A DNA stretch of 39,507 nucleotides from Candidatus Zixiibacteriota bacterium (GCA_014730175.1 WJIR01000027.1:1-39507), one strand, 5' to 3'; shown: positions 24,882 to 34,812, counted from the stretch's first letter. Program-made: numbers and translations. The notes: generated by a model from the sequence alone, not told the origin.

Positions 24882-26216
24882 TTACTTAACCAATATAAGC
24901 TGCAGACTCTCGGTATCGTTACCGGCAATCTTACAGTGATAAATCCCGGAAGCTACCTCCGAAGCATCCCACTTCAGAATATGAGTACCTGCAGTCATAT
25001 GCCCTTCGTACAACTGCTCCACCATTCTGCCATTCAAATCATAAACCGCGATATTGACATTCTGCTGATCAGGAACACTCACTTCAATATTGGTCAACGC
25101 ATTGAATGGATTGGGATAACTCTTTGCCAATCTAAGGATTTCGGGTAACTCCGGAGTGTCCTCCGGATCATCTATACCCACGGTTGAAGTGTCGGTTTCT
25201 AACTCGAAATATTCGCTCACGGCTTCCATCAAATCGGCGCGCGTTTGCGAATCATTGATAGCTTCGAACCCGAAACTCAGATAAACGATCTGATGGGTGT
25301 GATAGGAATACTTGATACCGGCTACGCCGCTATCGTTGTACATGAGAGTCGGGGTGGCAAACCAGTTCATTATCGATAGTGAAGCCGGTGCGGTTTGGTT
25401 ATTTGCGCCGCCGGAACCTTCGATGTCGAAGCTGAAGCCATCGGATAATGTATCACCATCGATACCATCAACTTCCCGCGATTCTGTTACACCGTCAAAG
25501 GCTACACGGAGATAATCCTGCATAAAGCTGCTGTCCTGCAGATCTTCAGCGATTCCCTGCCCGGAAATAAAGAAGTCATTGCGCGCATCCAGATAGTCCG
25601 ATAAAATAGCGAAGTCCTCGGTTGTCAGCGTGGTTGTGGCATCGCCGGTGAACCAATAGATCATATCCAGCATATCCATAGCATCGTTAGTTAATGGCGT
25701 GTACCAGCGCGGCCAGGTATGGCACTGAATTCCATTCTCATTAAGGGCATCAACATAATAATCAGCATAATTGTCATTGGGATCGCCATTGACCACCACT
25801 GTGGTGTATCCGGCGGCAAAGAAGAAATCCAGAGTATCGGCGACCGAAGGATTTCCGATGGAGTTTATCTTTATGCTGAACCATCCCTCGCCAACATTCC
25901 CGCCGGGCGCTATATCCGGCTTAACAGTCGATGAATCGCCGCCGTTCATCGCCCAGTTAACAGTATCACCGAAACACAGTTCATCGATGCAAATAAACCC
26001 GGTCCACCCCGGCTCAAAATCGTGTATCAGCTTAAGAGCTAATGTATCGTCATCGCCGGTGTTGACCAATGGCGCTATATACCCATTCAGTGAATCGGGA
26101 TAACCGATCATAGCTGGTTCATCACAGTAAAACCGGAATGAGTATTCCGCCGAACTAACCTGAACCAAACCAATCAGTAATAAAGGGATAAACCATAATA
26201 AATGCAGGAATTTCAT
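24882..26216 (-). CDS. Secreted protein with T9SS C-terminal domain, unknown function
   Basis: The 444-residue protein has a Sec signal (ending VSSA). A middle region follows (YTTVVVNGDPNDNYADYY, FTGDATTTLTTEDFAILSDYL, FFISGQGIAEDL, IVYLSFGFEAI) that reads like a glutamine-amidotransferase-like or GATase-type Rossmann fold found in secreted proteins of this kind, though catalytic residues are not evident. It ends in a T9SS type A domain (SYPNPFNALTNIEV, VAVYDLNGRMVEQL-like strand, GIYHCKI, ending LILVK). AAGGAGATACG precedes the ATG. It is a single-gene unit, probably on the cell surface. Confidence 0.75.
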   Translation of the reverse strand: MKFLHLLWFIPLLLIGLVQVSSAEYSFRFYCDEPAMIGYPDSLNGYIAPLVNTGDDDTLALKLIHDFEPGWTGFICIDELCFGDTVNWAMNGGDSSTVKPDIAPGGNVGEGWFSIKINSIGNPSVADTLDFFFAAGYTTVVVNGDPNDNYADYYVDALNENGIQCHTWPRWYTPLTNDAMDMLDMIYWFTGDATTTLTTEDFAILSDYLDARNDFFISGQGIAEDLQDSSFMQDYLRVAFDGVTESREVDGIDGDTLSDGFSFDIEGSGGANNQTAPASLSIMNWFATPTLMYNDSGVAGIKYSYHTHQIVYLSFGFEAINDSQTRADLMEAVSEYFELETDTSTVGIDDPEDTPELPEILRLAKSYPNPFNALTNIEVSVPDQQNVNIAVYDLNGRMVEQLYEGHMTAGTHILKWDASEVASGIYHCKIAGNDTESLQLILVK

Positions 26217-26742
26217 CGTATCTCCTTGTGAAGAAAGGTTATTCTACTACTTTGATAAAGTATAATAACTAATTTTTCCGAAAAATCAATCAGGAATTAT
26301 TATTATATTTGGGATAGTTTGGTGATTCGCCGGAATTGGATAAACAGGAGCTTGAATCCGGATAATCCGCGAATAATTATGCTCGTAACCGAAGGATTAC
26401 GCGCCTATGGCGTGCTTGAGCTTCCGGCATTTATTTGAAATCCTAAATTTTAGCTCGTAAATGCTCTGCGCTTCCAACCCCCAAAAACAAACCTTTGGCT
26501 AACGATCATCCCGAAGAACAGGCAATCGGCCACGGAATGGTTGTTTTTATGGATTATATGGGCTAATTGAATACACGTTTTAAACTTGATAAAGTGCATT
26601 TAATCGCATGAGAAATCACGGAACCTTAGTTTTTTCAATCCGATGGAACAATTACCTATCAAACGAATTCTTTTATTGACAGGTTATCCAAATCTATTTA
26701 TTATGAGGGTTTAGGCGAGAATTAAATCAAAAGGAGAAATCA
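26217..26742. other. Intergenic region with divergent promoter area
   Basis: It contains a degenerate copy of the GTAACCGAAGG..TTACG repeat near 26385-26412 (compare 20828-20855) and the promoter of the EF-G paralogue. No gene is supported. Confidence 0.45.
26676..26704 (+). promoter_or_regulatory. Strong sigma-70-type promoter of the EF-G paralogue
   Basis: TTGACA (26676-26681, perfect) and TATTAT (26699-26704, one mismatch) are 17 bases apart. Initiation near 26711 gives a leader of about 32 bases with AAGGAG at 26731-26736. Confidence 0.7.
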
Positions 26743-28824
26743 TTGAAAGAATATAGCGGTTCACTAATAAGAAATATAGGCTTAGTCGGTCACGCAAGTG
26801 TAGGGAAAACCTGCCTTGCCGAAGCATTGCTGTTTAATGCAGGCGCTGTCAACCGAATGGGCTCAACCGATAGCGGCTCAACGGTTTCGGATTACCTTCC
26901 CGATGAAATCGAAAGGAAGATATCTATCACTTCATCGCTTTTGAATCTCGAGTGGAAAAATAAGAAAATAAATATATTGGATATGCCGGGATTTTCCGAT
27001 TTTATCGGCGAGTTAATCGGCGGGGTGAAAGTAGTTGATACCGCTGTTATAGTTGCCAATGCTGTTGGCGGTATTGAAGGCGGTACTGAGATCGGATACA
27101 AGCAGGCTGAGAATTACAACTGCTCAAAACTGTTTTTTATCAATCGCTTAGACAAGGAAAATGCGGATTCCAACAATATCATCAGCGAACTAACCGAATT
27201 ATACGGGACCGGCGCGGTTCCGCTCCATCTGCCGATAGGTATGGCGCTGGAGTTTAAGGGGGTGGTTGACCTGCTGAAAATGAAGGCTTTTACATATCAG
27301 GATGGTAAAGCGACCGCTTCGGAGATACCTGCCGAAATGAAGGATGCCGCCGAAGCGGGAAGAGAGAAGATAATTGAAGCGGCTGCCGAATCCGATGATG
27401 CTCTCCTTGAAAAGTTTTTCGAATCGGGTGAATTGACCGAGGATGAAATAAATCAGGGATTGAAAAACGGAATCGCATCGGGGAAAATCACCCCGATACT
27501 GCTGGGTTCGGCAACTCAGAATATCGGTATTGACCTCCTGCTGGATTTTCTGGTCTCCGCATGCCCTTCGCCACTGGATAAAGGGGCGGTCAAAGCCTTT
27601 AAGGGAGATACAGATGAGGTTCAGGAATTACCCGTGGACGAATCGGGACCGGCTGCGGTTTATGTTTTTAAGACAATATCAGTTCACCATGTGGGAGAAC
27701 TGTCTTTGTTTAAGGTATATTCCGGTAAAGTTACCTCCGGGATGGAATTAATCAATAGTTCTAACGACACGACCGAAAGACTCAATCAGCTTTATTTTCT
27801 AAAAGGTAAGAACCGCAAAGAAGTTGATTCTATCATTGCCGGTGATTTAGGCGCTACGGTTAAGTTGAAAGATACTCATACCGGCGAAACACTCTGCGCT
27901 AAAGGAGCCAGATTGAGGATACCGCCCCCGGAGTTCCCAAATCCTCTGCATCGCATGGCAATTATAACCCTGAAAAAAGGGGATGAGGATAAGGTAGCCA
28001 GCGGACTGGCGAAGCTTCAGGAAGAAGACCCGACATTCTTCATGAAAGTGGATCCGGATATTAAGCAGACTATCGTTTTTGGACAGGGCGAAACACATCT
28101 GGACATAAACACCAAACGATTGAAAGATAGATTCGGTGTCGATGTTGATTTAATCAAACCGAGGATTCCTTTCCGCGAAACAATCAAGAAGAGCTCGGAA
28201 GCTCAAGGTAAGTTCAAAAGGCAGTCCGGTGGACGGGGGCAGTATGGCGATTGCTGGTTGAAATTGGAACCTCTACCCAGAGGCGCCGGTTTTGAATTTG
28301 TCGACGCTATCGTTGGCGGAGTAATTCCCTCAAAGTTCGTACCTGCGGTGGAGAAGGGGATTCTTGAGGCGATGGAATCCGGTGAGCTTGCCGGATATCG
28401 TGTGGTAGATGTTAAAGCCACCTGTTACGACGGTTCATATCACGATGTCGATTCATCGGAAATGGCGTTTAAGATCGCCGGTTCAATGGGATTCAAAAAT
28501 GGTGTCGAAAGGGCAAATCCCACCATTTTGGAACCCATATATAAAGTTACGGTCACTGTGCCGTCCGATTTTGCCGGTGATGTTATGGGCGATGTTTCCG
28601 CTCGGCGCGGGAAAATTATGGGTATGGAACCGGAGGGGAAATACCAGATTATCAGAGCTCAGCTTCCATTGGCGGAACTTTACAAGTACAACACAGCTCT
28701 GCGTTCGATGACCCAGGGGCGCGGCACTTATGAGATGGAATTTTCGCACTACGAAGAAGTTCCGCACGATGTACAGGAAAAGCTAATAGCCGAAGCAAAG
28801 GCAGCCAGGGAAGAAGAAGAGTAG
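26743..28824 (+). CDS. Elongation factor G paralogue (EF-G2-like GTPase)
   Basis: The 693-residue translational GTPase has all EF-G domains: the G domain (G1 GHASVGKT 16-23; DMPGFSDF; NRLDK), domain II, and C-terminal domains IV and V (GGRGQYGD, ARRGKIMGME). The G1 motif differs from the GHVDAGKT of housekeeping EF-G, and the switch I motif RGITI is RKISI. Both changes mark the EF-G2 branch, whose role is often auxiliary (translocation under special conditions, or recycling). The start is TTG with AAGGAG six bases before it and a strong promoter upstream. It is not next to tufA or ribosomal genes of the str operon, which fits a paralogue. Confidence 0.9.
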   Translation: MKEYSGSLIRNIGLVGHASVGKTCLAEALLFNAGAVNRMGSTDSGSTVSDYLPDEIERKISITSSLLNLEWKNKKINILDMPGFSDFIGELIGGVKVVDTAVIVANAVGGIEGGTEIGYKQAENYNCSKLFFINRLDKENADSNNIISELTELYGTGAVPLHLPIGMALEFKGVVDLLKMKAFTYQDGKATASEIPAEMKDAAEAGREKIIEAAAESDDALLEKFFESGELTEDEINQGLKNGIASGKITPILLGSATQNIGIDLLLDFLVSACPSPLDKGAVKAFKGDTDEVQELPVDESGPAAVYVFKTISVHHVGELSLFKVYSGKVTSGMELINSSNDTTERLNQLYFLKGKNRKEVDSIIAGDLGATVKLKDTHTGETLCAKGARLRIPPPEFPNPLHRMAIITLKKGDEDKVASGLAKLQEEDPTFFMKVDPDIKQTIVFGQGETHLDINTKRLKDRFGVDVDLIKPRIPFRETIKKSSEAQGKFKRQSGGRGQYGDCWLKLEPLPRGAGFEFVDAIVGGVIPSKFVPAVEKGILEAMESGELAGYRVVDVKATCYDGSYHDVDSSEMAFKIAGSMGFKNGVERANPTILEPIYKVTVTVPSDFAGDVMGDVSARRGKIMGMEPEGKYQIIRAQLPLAELYKYNTALRSMTQGRGTYEMEFSHYEEVPHDVQEKLIAEAKAAREEEE

Positions 28825-28841
28825 GTTATTATAGTTTGATA

Positions 28842-28892
28842 AGGCGTTGATACGGGCATAGCGGGAATGCAGGTATAGCCTTTTCAACGCCT
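28842..28892 (+). other. Inverted repeat after the EF-G gene
   Basis: AGGCGTTGA (28842-28850) and TCAACGCCT (28884-28892) pair perfectly around 33 bases. No T-run follows; it may be a structured 3' end or a repeat. Confidence 0.45.
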
Positions 28893-28904
28893 GATAAGCA
28901 GACG

Positions 28905-28945
28905 GTCGGGTTCTTAATCCCACAGCAGGCGGGATATAACCCGAC
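28905..28945. repeat. Nested palindrome
   Basis: GTCGGGTT and AACCCGAC form an outer stem and ATCCC/GGGAT an inner stem. It resembles the intergenic palindromes elsewhere in the window and lies 50 bases before the next gene. Confidence 0.6.
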
Positions 28946-28995
28946 ATTGATTTTATATAGTTCGTTAATTTTTGTTATTTGTAAGGTAATCACTT

Positions 28996-29937
28996 ATGAA
29001 TAGAACACTATCACTCTCCACAAGCTGGCACTACAAAAGGTCCGAGAACGGCACCGACTTGATAGCCAAGGCGGTGGAACTCGGCTTCGACAATATGGAG
29101 TTGAATTTCCATATAAAGCAAAAGGTCTTCGAAGATATAAAGCGGTCAATTGCGGATTTCGATTTAAGGATTTCCAGTCTTCACAATATATGTCCGGTTA
29201 CTCCTGAAATGGAAAAGGTGAAGGATTATAGTAATTTCTTCAGTTTTTCGGTTAAGGATAAAGAAATTAGAAAAAAGGCAGTTGAGTTATCCGAACGTAC
29301 TCTCGTTAATGCAGCGGAATTCGACGCCAAGCCGGTGGTTTTTCACCTTGGAGAGGCCGGAGAAGGTGAATTGAGGATTGAAGAAAAGGAATTCGCTAAA
29401 CCGTTTAAGAAGGAATTGAAGAAGAATCAGACCGTGACCGATTTCTTTGACGGTTTGCTCGAAAAAAGGGAGGCGATTAAGGCTCCATATCTGGATAATG
29501 TCCGGCGTTGCCTGGATTATCTGGTTCCGGTTGCAGAAAAGCTTGGTGTAGTGATAGGTATCGAAAACCGCTATTACATTTCGCAAATTCCCAACTTCGA
29601 TGAAGTCGGTGTTTTACTGGATGAATACGATTCCCCCCATATAGGTTTCTGGTACGATTCAGGTCATGCAGCCAATATAAGTAATCTTGGATATTGGGAT
29701 TATCTTGAATGGCTAAAAGCCTACAAGAGCCGCTTGGTTGCGGTTCATCTACATGATTGCCGGGCGGCGCAAGATCATCTTCCGCCGGGTTCCGGAGATA
29801 TCGATTGGTCTGAATTGAACGAACTGCTCCCCGCAGATATCCTCTGCACTCTGGAACTAAATCCATCTACTCCCGAAGAAAACCTCATAGAAGGCGTTAA
29901 TTACCTCAGGGATGAGATAAAACTGATAAAGAAGTAA
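28996..29937 (+). CDS. Sugar phosphate isomerase/epimerase family protein (TIM barrel)
   Basis: The 313-residue xylose isomerase-like (AP endonuclease 2) barrel has putative metal ligands E190 (GIENRYY), D221 and H224 (YDSGHA), H253 (VHLHD) and E287 (TLELNP). Such proteins catalyse sugar or inositol isomerisation or epimerisation through a bound divalent metal in the cytoplasm. The exact substrate cannot be read from sequence. There is no signal peptide. The upstream gap from EF-G is 171 bases and contains two hairpins, so it is probably a separate unit. Confidence 0.8.
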   Translation: MNRTLSLSTSWHYKRSENGTDLIAKAVELGFDNMELNFHIKQKVFEDIKRSIADFDLRISSLHNICPVTPEMEKVKDYSNFFSFSVKDKEIRKKAVELSERTLVNAAEFDAKPVVFHLGEAGEGELRIEEKEFAKPFKKELKKNQTVTDFFDGLLEKREAIKAPYLDNVRRCLDYLVPVAEKLGVVIGIENRYYISQIPNFDEVGVLLDEYDSPHIGFWYDSGHAANISNLGYWDYLEWLKAYKSRLVAVHLHDCRAAQDHLPPGSGDIDWSELNELLPADILCTLELNPSTPEENLIEGVNYLRDEIKLIKK

Positions 29938-30080
29938 CCAAGGGTATTGTTCAGTATCCGTTAATGAGAGATAATGAATCTATCGTCGTAAACTTCAACT
30001 TCGGCATTGACATTTCACTGCCAAAAGCTTATTATTAGGGGACGGTTGTCACCTAAAACCTTGTAACAGAAAGGGATATC

Positions 30081-30929
30081 ATGAAAAAGCTCGCGTTAAT
30101 CTTAATCATATCATCGCTATTTCTCGCTTCATATTCCTATGGAATTGAATTGGTGCTCTTCGAAGATACGCCTGAACAGGCATGTTTCAATGAAAATTTC
30201 AATCCTCTGGGGGATTCATTTAGTATAGAGCTGTCCGGTCGGTTGTTCCCATCGGAGGGTTTTGATCAATTTATATTACCGCCGCCCAGCATTTGCTGCG
30301 ATGTGGAGATGGAACCGGATGAAGAACCTATTATCGTACCGCCGGGGGGTACTTTCGGTTATACTGGAACGGTTTGCAACCCAACCTTCGATCCAATCGT
30401 AACCGATGTCTGGGTTGTGGTTGAATTCGAAGGGGACAGTCGTGAACTTCGGATGTATGGCGATATACCGCTCGATGTGGAGCAGTGTGTCAGCGTGCAT
30501 TTGGTGCAGCGTGTATGCCAGAATGCGGAACCGGGTGAATATGTGTATAAAGCATATTGCGGTAACTATGACGATCTGGAACCCTGTGATTCATCCTCTT
30601 TTACCTTTACCGTAGCAACGGCACGGACCTCAGGGGATCGTTCCGACGCTCTTAACGAGCTTCCTGCGCATTTCGGCCAGGTAGGGAATTATCCGAATCC
30701 GTTCAATGCCGAAACCAAAATTGCTTTTAATGTACCGGAGAGTAATCGCGTTAGCTTGCGCGTATACAATCTCCTCGGCCAGGAAGTGGCGGAATTGGTC
30801 AATGAGCATCTGGAGGCAGGAGTACATTCGGTGATATGGGATGCATCGGATAGTCCCAGCGGCGTTTACTTTTATAAGCTTACAATCGCCGATGAAACCG
30901 TCACCAAAAAGATGCAGTTGCTGAAATAG
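30081..30929 (+). CDS. Secreted protein with T9SS C-terminal domain, intact paralogue of the pseudogene at 16508
   Basis: The 282-residue protein has a Sec signal (about 1-20). A cysteine-containing beta domain follows (CCDVEMEPDEEPIIVPPGG, TDVWVVVEF, AYCGNYDDLEPCDSSSF); the same domain occurs in the broken gene at 16508-17305. The C-terminus is a T9SS type A domain (NYPNPFNAETKI, LRVYNLLGQEV, GVYFYKL, ending MQLLK). Paired cysteines suggest disulfides outside the cytoplasm. The function is unknown. AAAGGGATATC precedes the ATG. It is a single-gene unit. Confidence 0.78.
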   Translation: MKKLALILIISSLFLASYSYGIELVLFEDTPEQACFNENFNPLGDSFSIELSGRLFPSEGFDQFILPPPSICCDVEMEPDEEPIIVPPGGTFGYTGTVCNPTFDPIVTDVWVVVEFEGDSRELRMYGDIPLDVEQCVSVHLVQRVCQNAEPGEYVYKAYCGNYDDLEPCDSSSFTFTVATARTSGDRSDALNELPAHFGQVGNYPNPFNAETKIAFNVPESNRVSLRVYNLLGQEVAELVNEHLEAGVHSVIWDASDSPSGVYFYKLTIADETVTKKMQLLK

Positions 30930-31270
30930 GTTGACCCCGGAGGTCTTCGTATCAGAACGCGAGGATCCAACACTCTAAATCATATACTTCGATTAAAATA
31001 AGCGTTGGCGGACGAGAACATCCGCCAACCACAGATGGTTTATCCGCCTCTGGCTCGGATGTTAACCCCCGCGCCTATTGAAATTCAGTTGATTTAAACC
31101 CGTTAAACCATCCTGCATTTAATATAGGACAGATAGCATACTTATTTCGCTTTTTACGCCGCCGATAATCAAAAAGTAGTAAAAATTTAAGCGAGAAAAA
31201 AACTTGCGGAACAAGATAGTTGTTATTATAATATCAGTTTTAGATTCGGAAATAAATTAGGAGAACAGCA
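30930..31270. other. Intergenic region with a hairpin
   Basis: GTTGGCGGA (31004-31012) and TCCGCCAAC (31021-31029) form a perfect 9-bp stem with an 8-base loop, without a T-run. A degraded trace of the 65-bp repeat (CCCGTTAAACCATCCTGCAT, near 31100) is also present. The L27 promoter should lie in the AT-rich stretch 31140-31255. There is no rplU here. Confidence 0.5.
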
Positions 31271-31537
31271 ATGGCACATAAGAAAGGTGTTGGTTCATCC
31301 CGGAACGGCAGGGATTCGAACGGCCAACGAATGGGTGTGAAGAGGTTTGCCGGTCAAAACGTGACCGCCGGGTCCATACTTGTTCGTCAACGCGGAACTA
31401 AAATTCATCCCGGACTCAATGTTGGAATCGGCAAAGATAATACCATATATTCCAAAATAGATGGGATAGTCACCTATGAGCGCTGGGGCAAAGACCGCAA
31501 AAAGGTATCGGTCTACTCCCCTGATACGGTTAACTGA
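31271..31537 (+). CDS. rpmA: 50S ribosomal protein L27
   Basis: The 88-residue protein begins [18 protein letters not shown] and continues [10 protein letters not shown], the highly conserved N-terminal arm that reaches the peptidyl transferase centre, and [10 protein letters not shown]. It has no cleaved N-terminal extension of the Firmicutes kind. AGGAG precedes the ATG. Normally rpmA follows rplU (L21) and precedes obgE. Neither is here: an ElbB-like gene and fumarase genes follow instead. Confidence 0.97.
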   Translation: MAHKKGVGSSRNGRDSNGQRMGVKRFAGQNVTAGSILVRQRGTKIHPGLNVGIGKDNTIYSKIDGIVTYERWGKDRKKVSVYSPDTVN

Positions 31538-31569
31538 GTATATTTTGCATCTATGGATGTTGAGATGCA

Positions 31570-32226
31570 ATGAATAACAAAAAACCAAAGCGAATAGGGG
31601 TATTATTATCAAGTAAGGATAACCGGATAAAAAACGATATCTGGGAAGTGGTACTATTATACTATTTTCTGGAACTCAATAATCTGCATGTTTTGAATAT
31701 AGTTCCGCCGACCATTGAGCTCTCCGGGGAGTTGAGAAGTGAGTTGGTGGACGCAGGATATTCACTCGGCGATTTTGTTGTTGCCGACAGAGAAGTCGGC
31801 AAGGAAATCGCCGGTTTATTTATCCCGACTTTTGATAAATCAATCATCGCATCCGGTTCGGATATACATCCGAAAGATGATATCAGGATTGACAATGACC
31901 TGCGCCGATTCGTCCGGGAGGTATTTCGTCGCCGCAAGCCGATAGCCGCCAGCGGATTAGGAGCATTCTTCCTTGCCGTCGCTATCAGCGATATTACCGA
32001 GTCCTCCGTTAGCCTGACCGTTGGGAATGATCCGATTATCGAAAGTTATTTGGAGAGAAGAGAGTGTAACACTATCAACACTCGCGGCGGAGAGGTGATT
32101 ATCGATGAAACCAATCACCTAATTACAACCGCCGGTCATTATTGCGAAAGGAAAATAAAAACCGTATTCAAAGGATTGGAAAATCTCGTTGCTGGATTTG
32201 TTCACTTAAAAAACAGTGGAGCTTAA
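31570..32226 (+). CDS. ElbB-like DJ-1/PfpI-superfamily protein lacking the nucleophile cysteine
   Basis: The 218-residue protein follows the ElbB (isoprenoid glyoxalase-like) layout: an N-terminal IGVLLSS strand, the KPIAASG strand where the nucleophile elbow should be, SLTVGNDPIIE, and a C-terminal VIIDETNHLITTAGHYC. In ElbB the elbow reads KPIGFMC with catalytic Cys; here the aligned residue is Gly, and the GGFG loop is also lost. It is thus probably not an enzyme of the normal type. The gene lies 32 bases after rpmA and three bases before fumarase alpha, so it is likely co-transcribed with both. The assignment rests on my alignment by eye. Confidence 0.6.
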   Translation: MNNKKPKRIGVLLSSKDNRIKNDIWEVVLLYYFLELNNLHVLNIVPPTIELSGELRSELVDAGYSLGDFVVADREVGKEIAGLFIPTFDKSIIASGSDIHPKDDIRIDNDLRRFVREVFRRRKPIAASGLGAFFLAVAISDITESSVSLTVGNDPIIESYLERRECNTINTRGGEVIIDETNHLITTAGHYCERKIKTVFKGLENLVAGFVHLKNSGA

Positions 32227-32229
32227 TTG

Positions 32230-33069
32230 ATGAGAAATATAGACGCATCTGAAATCACCAAAACCGTACGCAAACTGTGTATGGAAGCCAACTACTATCT
32301 GGGGGATGACGTCCTAAACGCTCTCAAGAAATTTGAAGCGCAGGAAGAATCCCCGTTGGGGAAAAATATCCTTCAGCAGATTATCAAAAATGCTGAGATC
32401 GCCAAAGACGAAGAAGCCGCTATGTGCCAGGATACCGGATTTGCGGTGACCTTCGTGGAATTGGGACAGGATGTCAACATCGACGGAAACCTGTACGACG
32501 CCATCAACGAAGGTATCAGGGAGGGTTATTCTGACGGCTATCTCCGTAAATCGATCGTCGAGGATCCGTTACGCAGGAAAAATACCGGCGATAATACCCC
32601 GGGGGTGATTCATGTTGATATCGTACCTGGCGATAAACTGAAGATAACCGTTGCTCCAAAAGGAGGCGGTTCGGAGAATATGTCCGAAGTGAGGATGATG
32701 AAGCCTGCCGATGGAGTTGAGGGATTAAAGGATTTCGTGGTTGAACGCTGCCGGAAAAGCGGAGGGAATCCATGTCCTCCGGTTATCGTCGGCGTAGGAG
32801 TCGGCGGAACATTCGAGAAATGCGCATTTCTGGCGAAGAAGGCGTTGTTGCGGGAAGTTGGCAGTGAACATCCTGATCCGTTTTATGCCGAGTTGGAGAA
32901 GGAATTGTTGGAGAAGATCAACAACCTGGGAGTCGGTCCACAGGGATTGGGCGGAAGAACATTCGCATTGGCGGTACACATCGAGGCGCACCCCTGCCAT
33001 ATCGCATCGTTCCCGGTCTCGGTTAATCTTAATTGTCATGCTGCGCGCCATAAAGAAGCGGTTATATAG
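32230..33069 (+). CDS. Fumarate hydratase class I, alpha subunit
   Basis: The 279-residue protein has the three cysteines for the catalytic 4Fe-4S cluster, C66 (MCQDTG), C182 (NPCPP) and C269 (NCHAARH), together with APKGGGSENMS (142-152). With the beta subunit it converts fumarate and malate in the reductive or oxidative TCA cycle. Close relatives act as L-tartrate dehydratase (TtdA), so substrate is not absolutely fixed. I prefer ATG 32230, with GGAG eight bases ahead, over the TTG one codon upstream. The cluster is oxygen-sensitive, in keeping with an anaerobic lifestyle. Confidence 0.92.
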   Translation: MRNIDASEITKTVRKLCMEANYYLGDDVLNALKKFEAQEESPLGKNILQQIIKNAEIAKDEEAAMCQDTGFAVTFVELGQDVNIDGNLYDAINEGIREGYSDGYLRKSIVEDPLRRKNTGDNTPGVIHVDIVPGDKLKITVAPKGGGSENMSEVRMMKPADGVEGLKDFVVERCRKSGGNPCPPVIVGVGVGGTFEKCAFLAKKALLREVGSEHPDPFYAELEKELLEKINNLGVGPQGLGGRTFALAVHIEAHPCHIASFPVSVNLNCHAARHKEAVI

Positions 33070-33099
33070 TCGTAAAGTTTATAAAGCGAGGTTTGAAAA

Positions 33100-33657
33100 A
33101 TGAGTGAAGAAGCTAAAAAAATAACTCCTCCGCTTACCGATGAAGTGGTTGAATCCCTTAACGCCGGAGATAGGGTATTGATAACAGGAGATATCTATAC
33201 AGCGCGTGATGCGGCACATAAGCGGATGGTGGAACTTATCGATAAAGGGGAAGAATTACCGTTTGACCCACAGGGTCAGATTATATATTTCGTCGGTCCC
33301 ACTCCGGCAAAGCCGGGCAAACCTATCGGTTCCGCCGGTCCGACTACATCGTATCGCATGAATCCGTATTCGCCTAAGATGATCGGAGCGGGATTAAAGG
33401 GCATGATTGGCAAAGGCGAGATGGGCGAGGAAGTCGTTGAAGCGATGAAACAACACAAGGCGGTTTATATGGTCGCCATCGGCGGCGCTGCCGCATTAAT
33501 CGCTCGTTCCATCAAAAAAGCGGATGTTATCGCTTATGAAGACCTTGGCGCGGAAGCTGTACGCAAGCTCCACGTGGAGAATTTCCCCGCGATAGTGGCA
33601 CAGGATTGCCGCGGTGAGAATATGTATGTCAAAGGCGTGGAGGAATACAAGCGCTGA
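33100..33657 (+). CDS. Fumarate hydratase class I, beta subunit
   Basis: The 185-residue protein has GDRVLITGDIYTARDAAHKRM, YFVGPTPAKPG, GPTTSYRMNPY and AIGGAAALIA, the conserved blocks of the C-terminal fumarase domain that closes over the cluster-bound substrate. The usual RMD is RMN here, a conservative change. It follows the alpha gene by 30 bases with its own GAGG site. The two subunits form a heterodimeric enzyme, as in many anaerobes and archaea, rather than the fused E. coli FumA. Confidence 0.92.
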   Translation: MSEEAKKITPPLTDEVVESLNAGDRVLITGDIYTARDAAHKRMVELIDKGEELPFDPQGQIIYFVGPTPAKPGKPIGSAGPTTSYRMNPYSPKMIGAGLKGMIGKGEMGEEVVEAMKQHKAVYMVAIGGAAALIARSIKKADVIAYEDLGAEAVRKLHVENFPAIVAQDCRGENMYVKGVEEYKR

Positions 33658-34149
<492 letters not shown>

Positions 34150-34219
34150 ATGGAGTAACTTCTCAACTATCTGTTCGTTCGAACGTCGAATTAATCTCTA
34201 ACTGTTGACAGGTGTAATA

Positions 34220-34810
34220 ATGGAGCTTTTTGTAGCTACCAATAATCAACATAAAATCAGCGAAATATCAGCAATTTTAGAGAGGCATGGTATAAAATAC
34301 AGGATTCCGAAGAAGGATGAGTTGCCGGAAGTGGAAGAAACCGGCAAGGATTTGACGGAAAACGCCATACTTAAAGCCAAAGCCGGCTATCGATTTTCAG
34401 GTTTACCTACTATGGCCGATGATACCGGTTTGGAGGTCGGATACCTGGATGGCGCTCCCGGCGTGTATTCGGCACGTTTTGCCGGAAAACATTGCAGTTA
34501 TGCGGATAACAACAAGAAACTACTTAAGTTGCTGGAGGACGTTGAGTTCGAAAAACGAAAGGCAAGATTCAGAACCGTAATTGCGCTGGTGTTGGGAGAT
34601 GGAAGAAACCTCACAGTGGAAGGTTCGGTTGAGGGTTATATTATAGATGAACCACGCGGCTCCAATGGATTCGGATACGATCCGGTCTTCTACTACCCAC
34701 CTTTGGACAAAACTCTGGCTGAGTTATCATCCGAGGAGAAAAACCGCATCAGCCATCGCGCCAACGCTCTGGTGGAATTGGATCAACTTCTCAAGAAGGG
34801 TGTGTTGTAG
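34220..34810 (+). CDS. rdgB: XTP/dITP (non-canonical purine NTP) pyrophosphatase
   Basis: The 196-residue Ham1/RdgB protein has ATNNQHK (6-12) for phosphate binding, ADDTGLEV (66-73) with the catalytic Asp, GVYSARFAG (81-89), SNGFGYDPVF and SHRANAL near the end. It removes dITP and XTP from the nucleotide pool, preventing mutagenic incorporation. ATG 34220 is preferred (AGGTG five bases ahead) over a TTG 15 bases upstream. mutL starts two bases after its stop, so pool cleaning and mismatch repair are co-expressed. Confidence 0.96.
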   Translation: MELFVATNNQHKISEISAILERHGIKYRIPKKDELPEVEETGKDLTENAILKAKAGYRFSGLPTMADDTGLEVGYLDGAPGVYSARFAGKHCSYADNNKKLLKLLEDVEFEKRKARFRTVIALVLGDGRNLTVEGSVEGYIIDEPRGSNGFGYDPVFYYPPLDKTLAELSSEEKNRISHRANALVELDQLLKKGVL

Positions 34811-34812
34811 CA

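Noticed and set aside
28842-28892. Terminator of the EF-G gene
   Set aside because: The stem is separated by a 33-base loop and no T-run follows, so a rho-independent terminator is not supported.
31300-31330. tRNA T-loop-like GATTCGAAC
   Set aside because: It is inside the conserved L27 coding sequence and no tRNA arms surround it.
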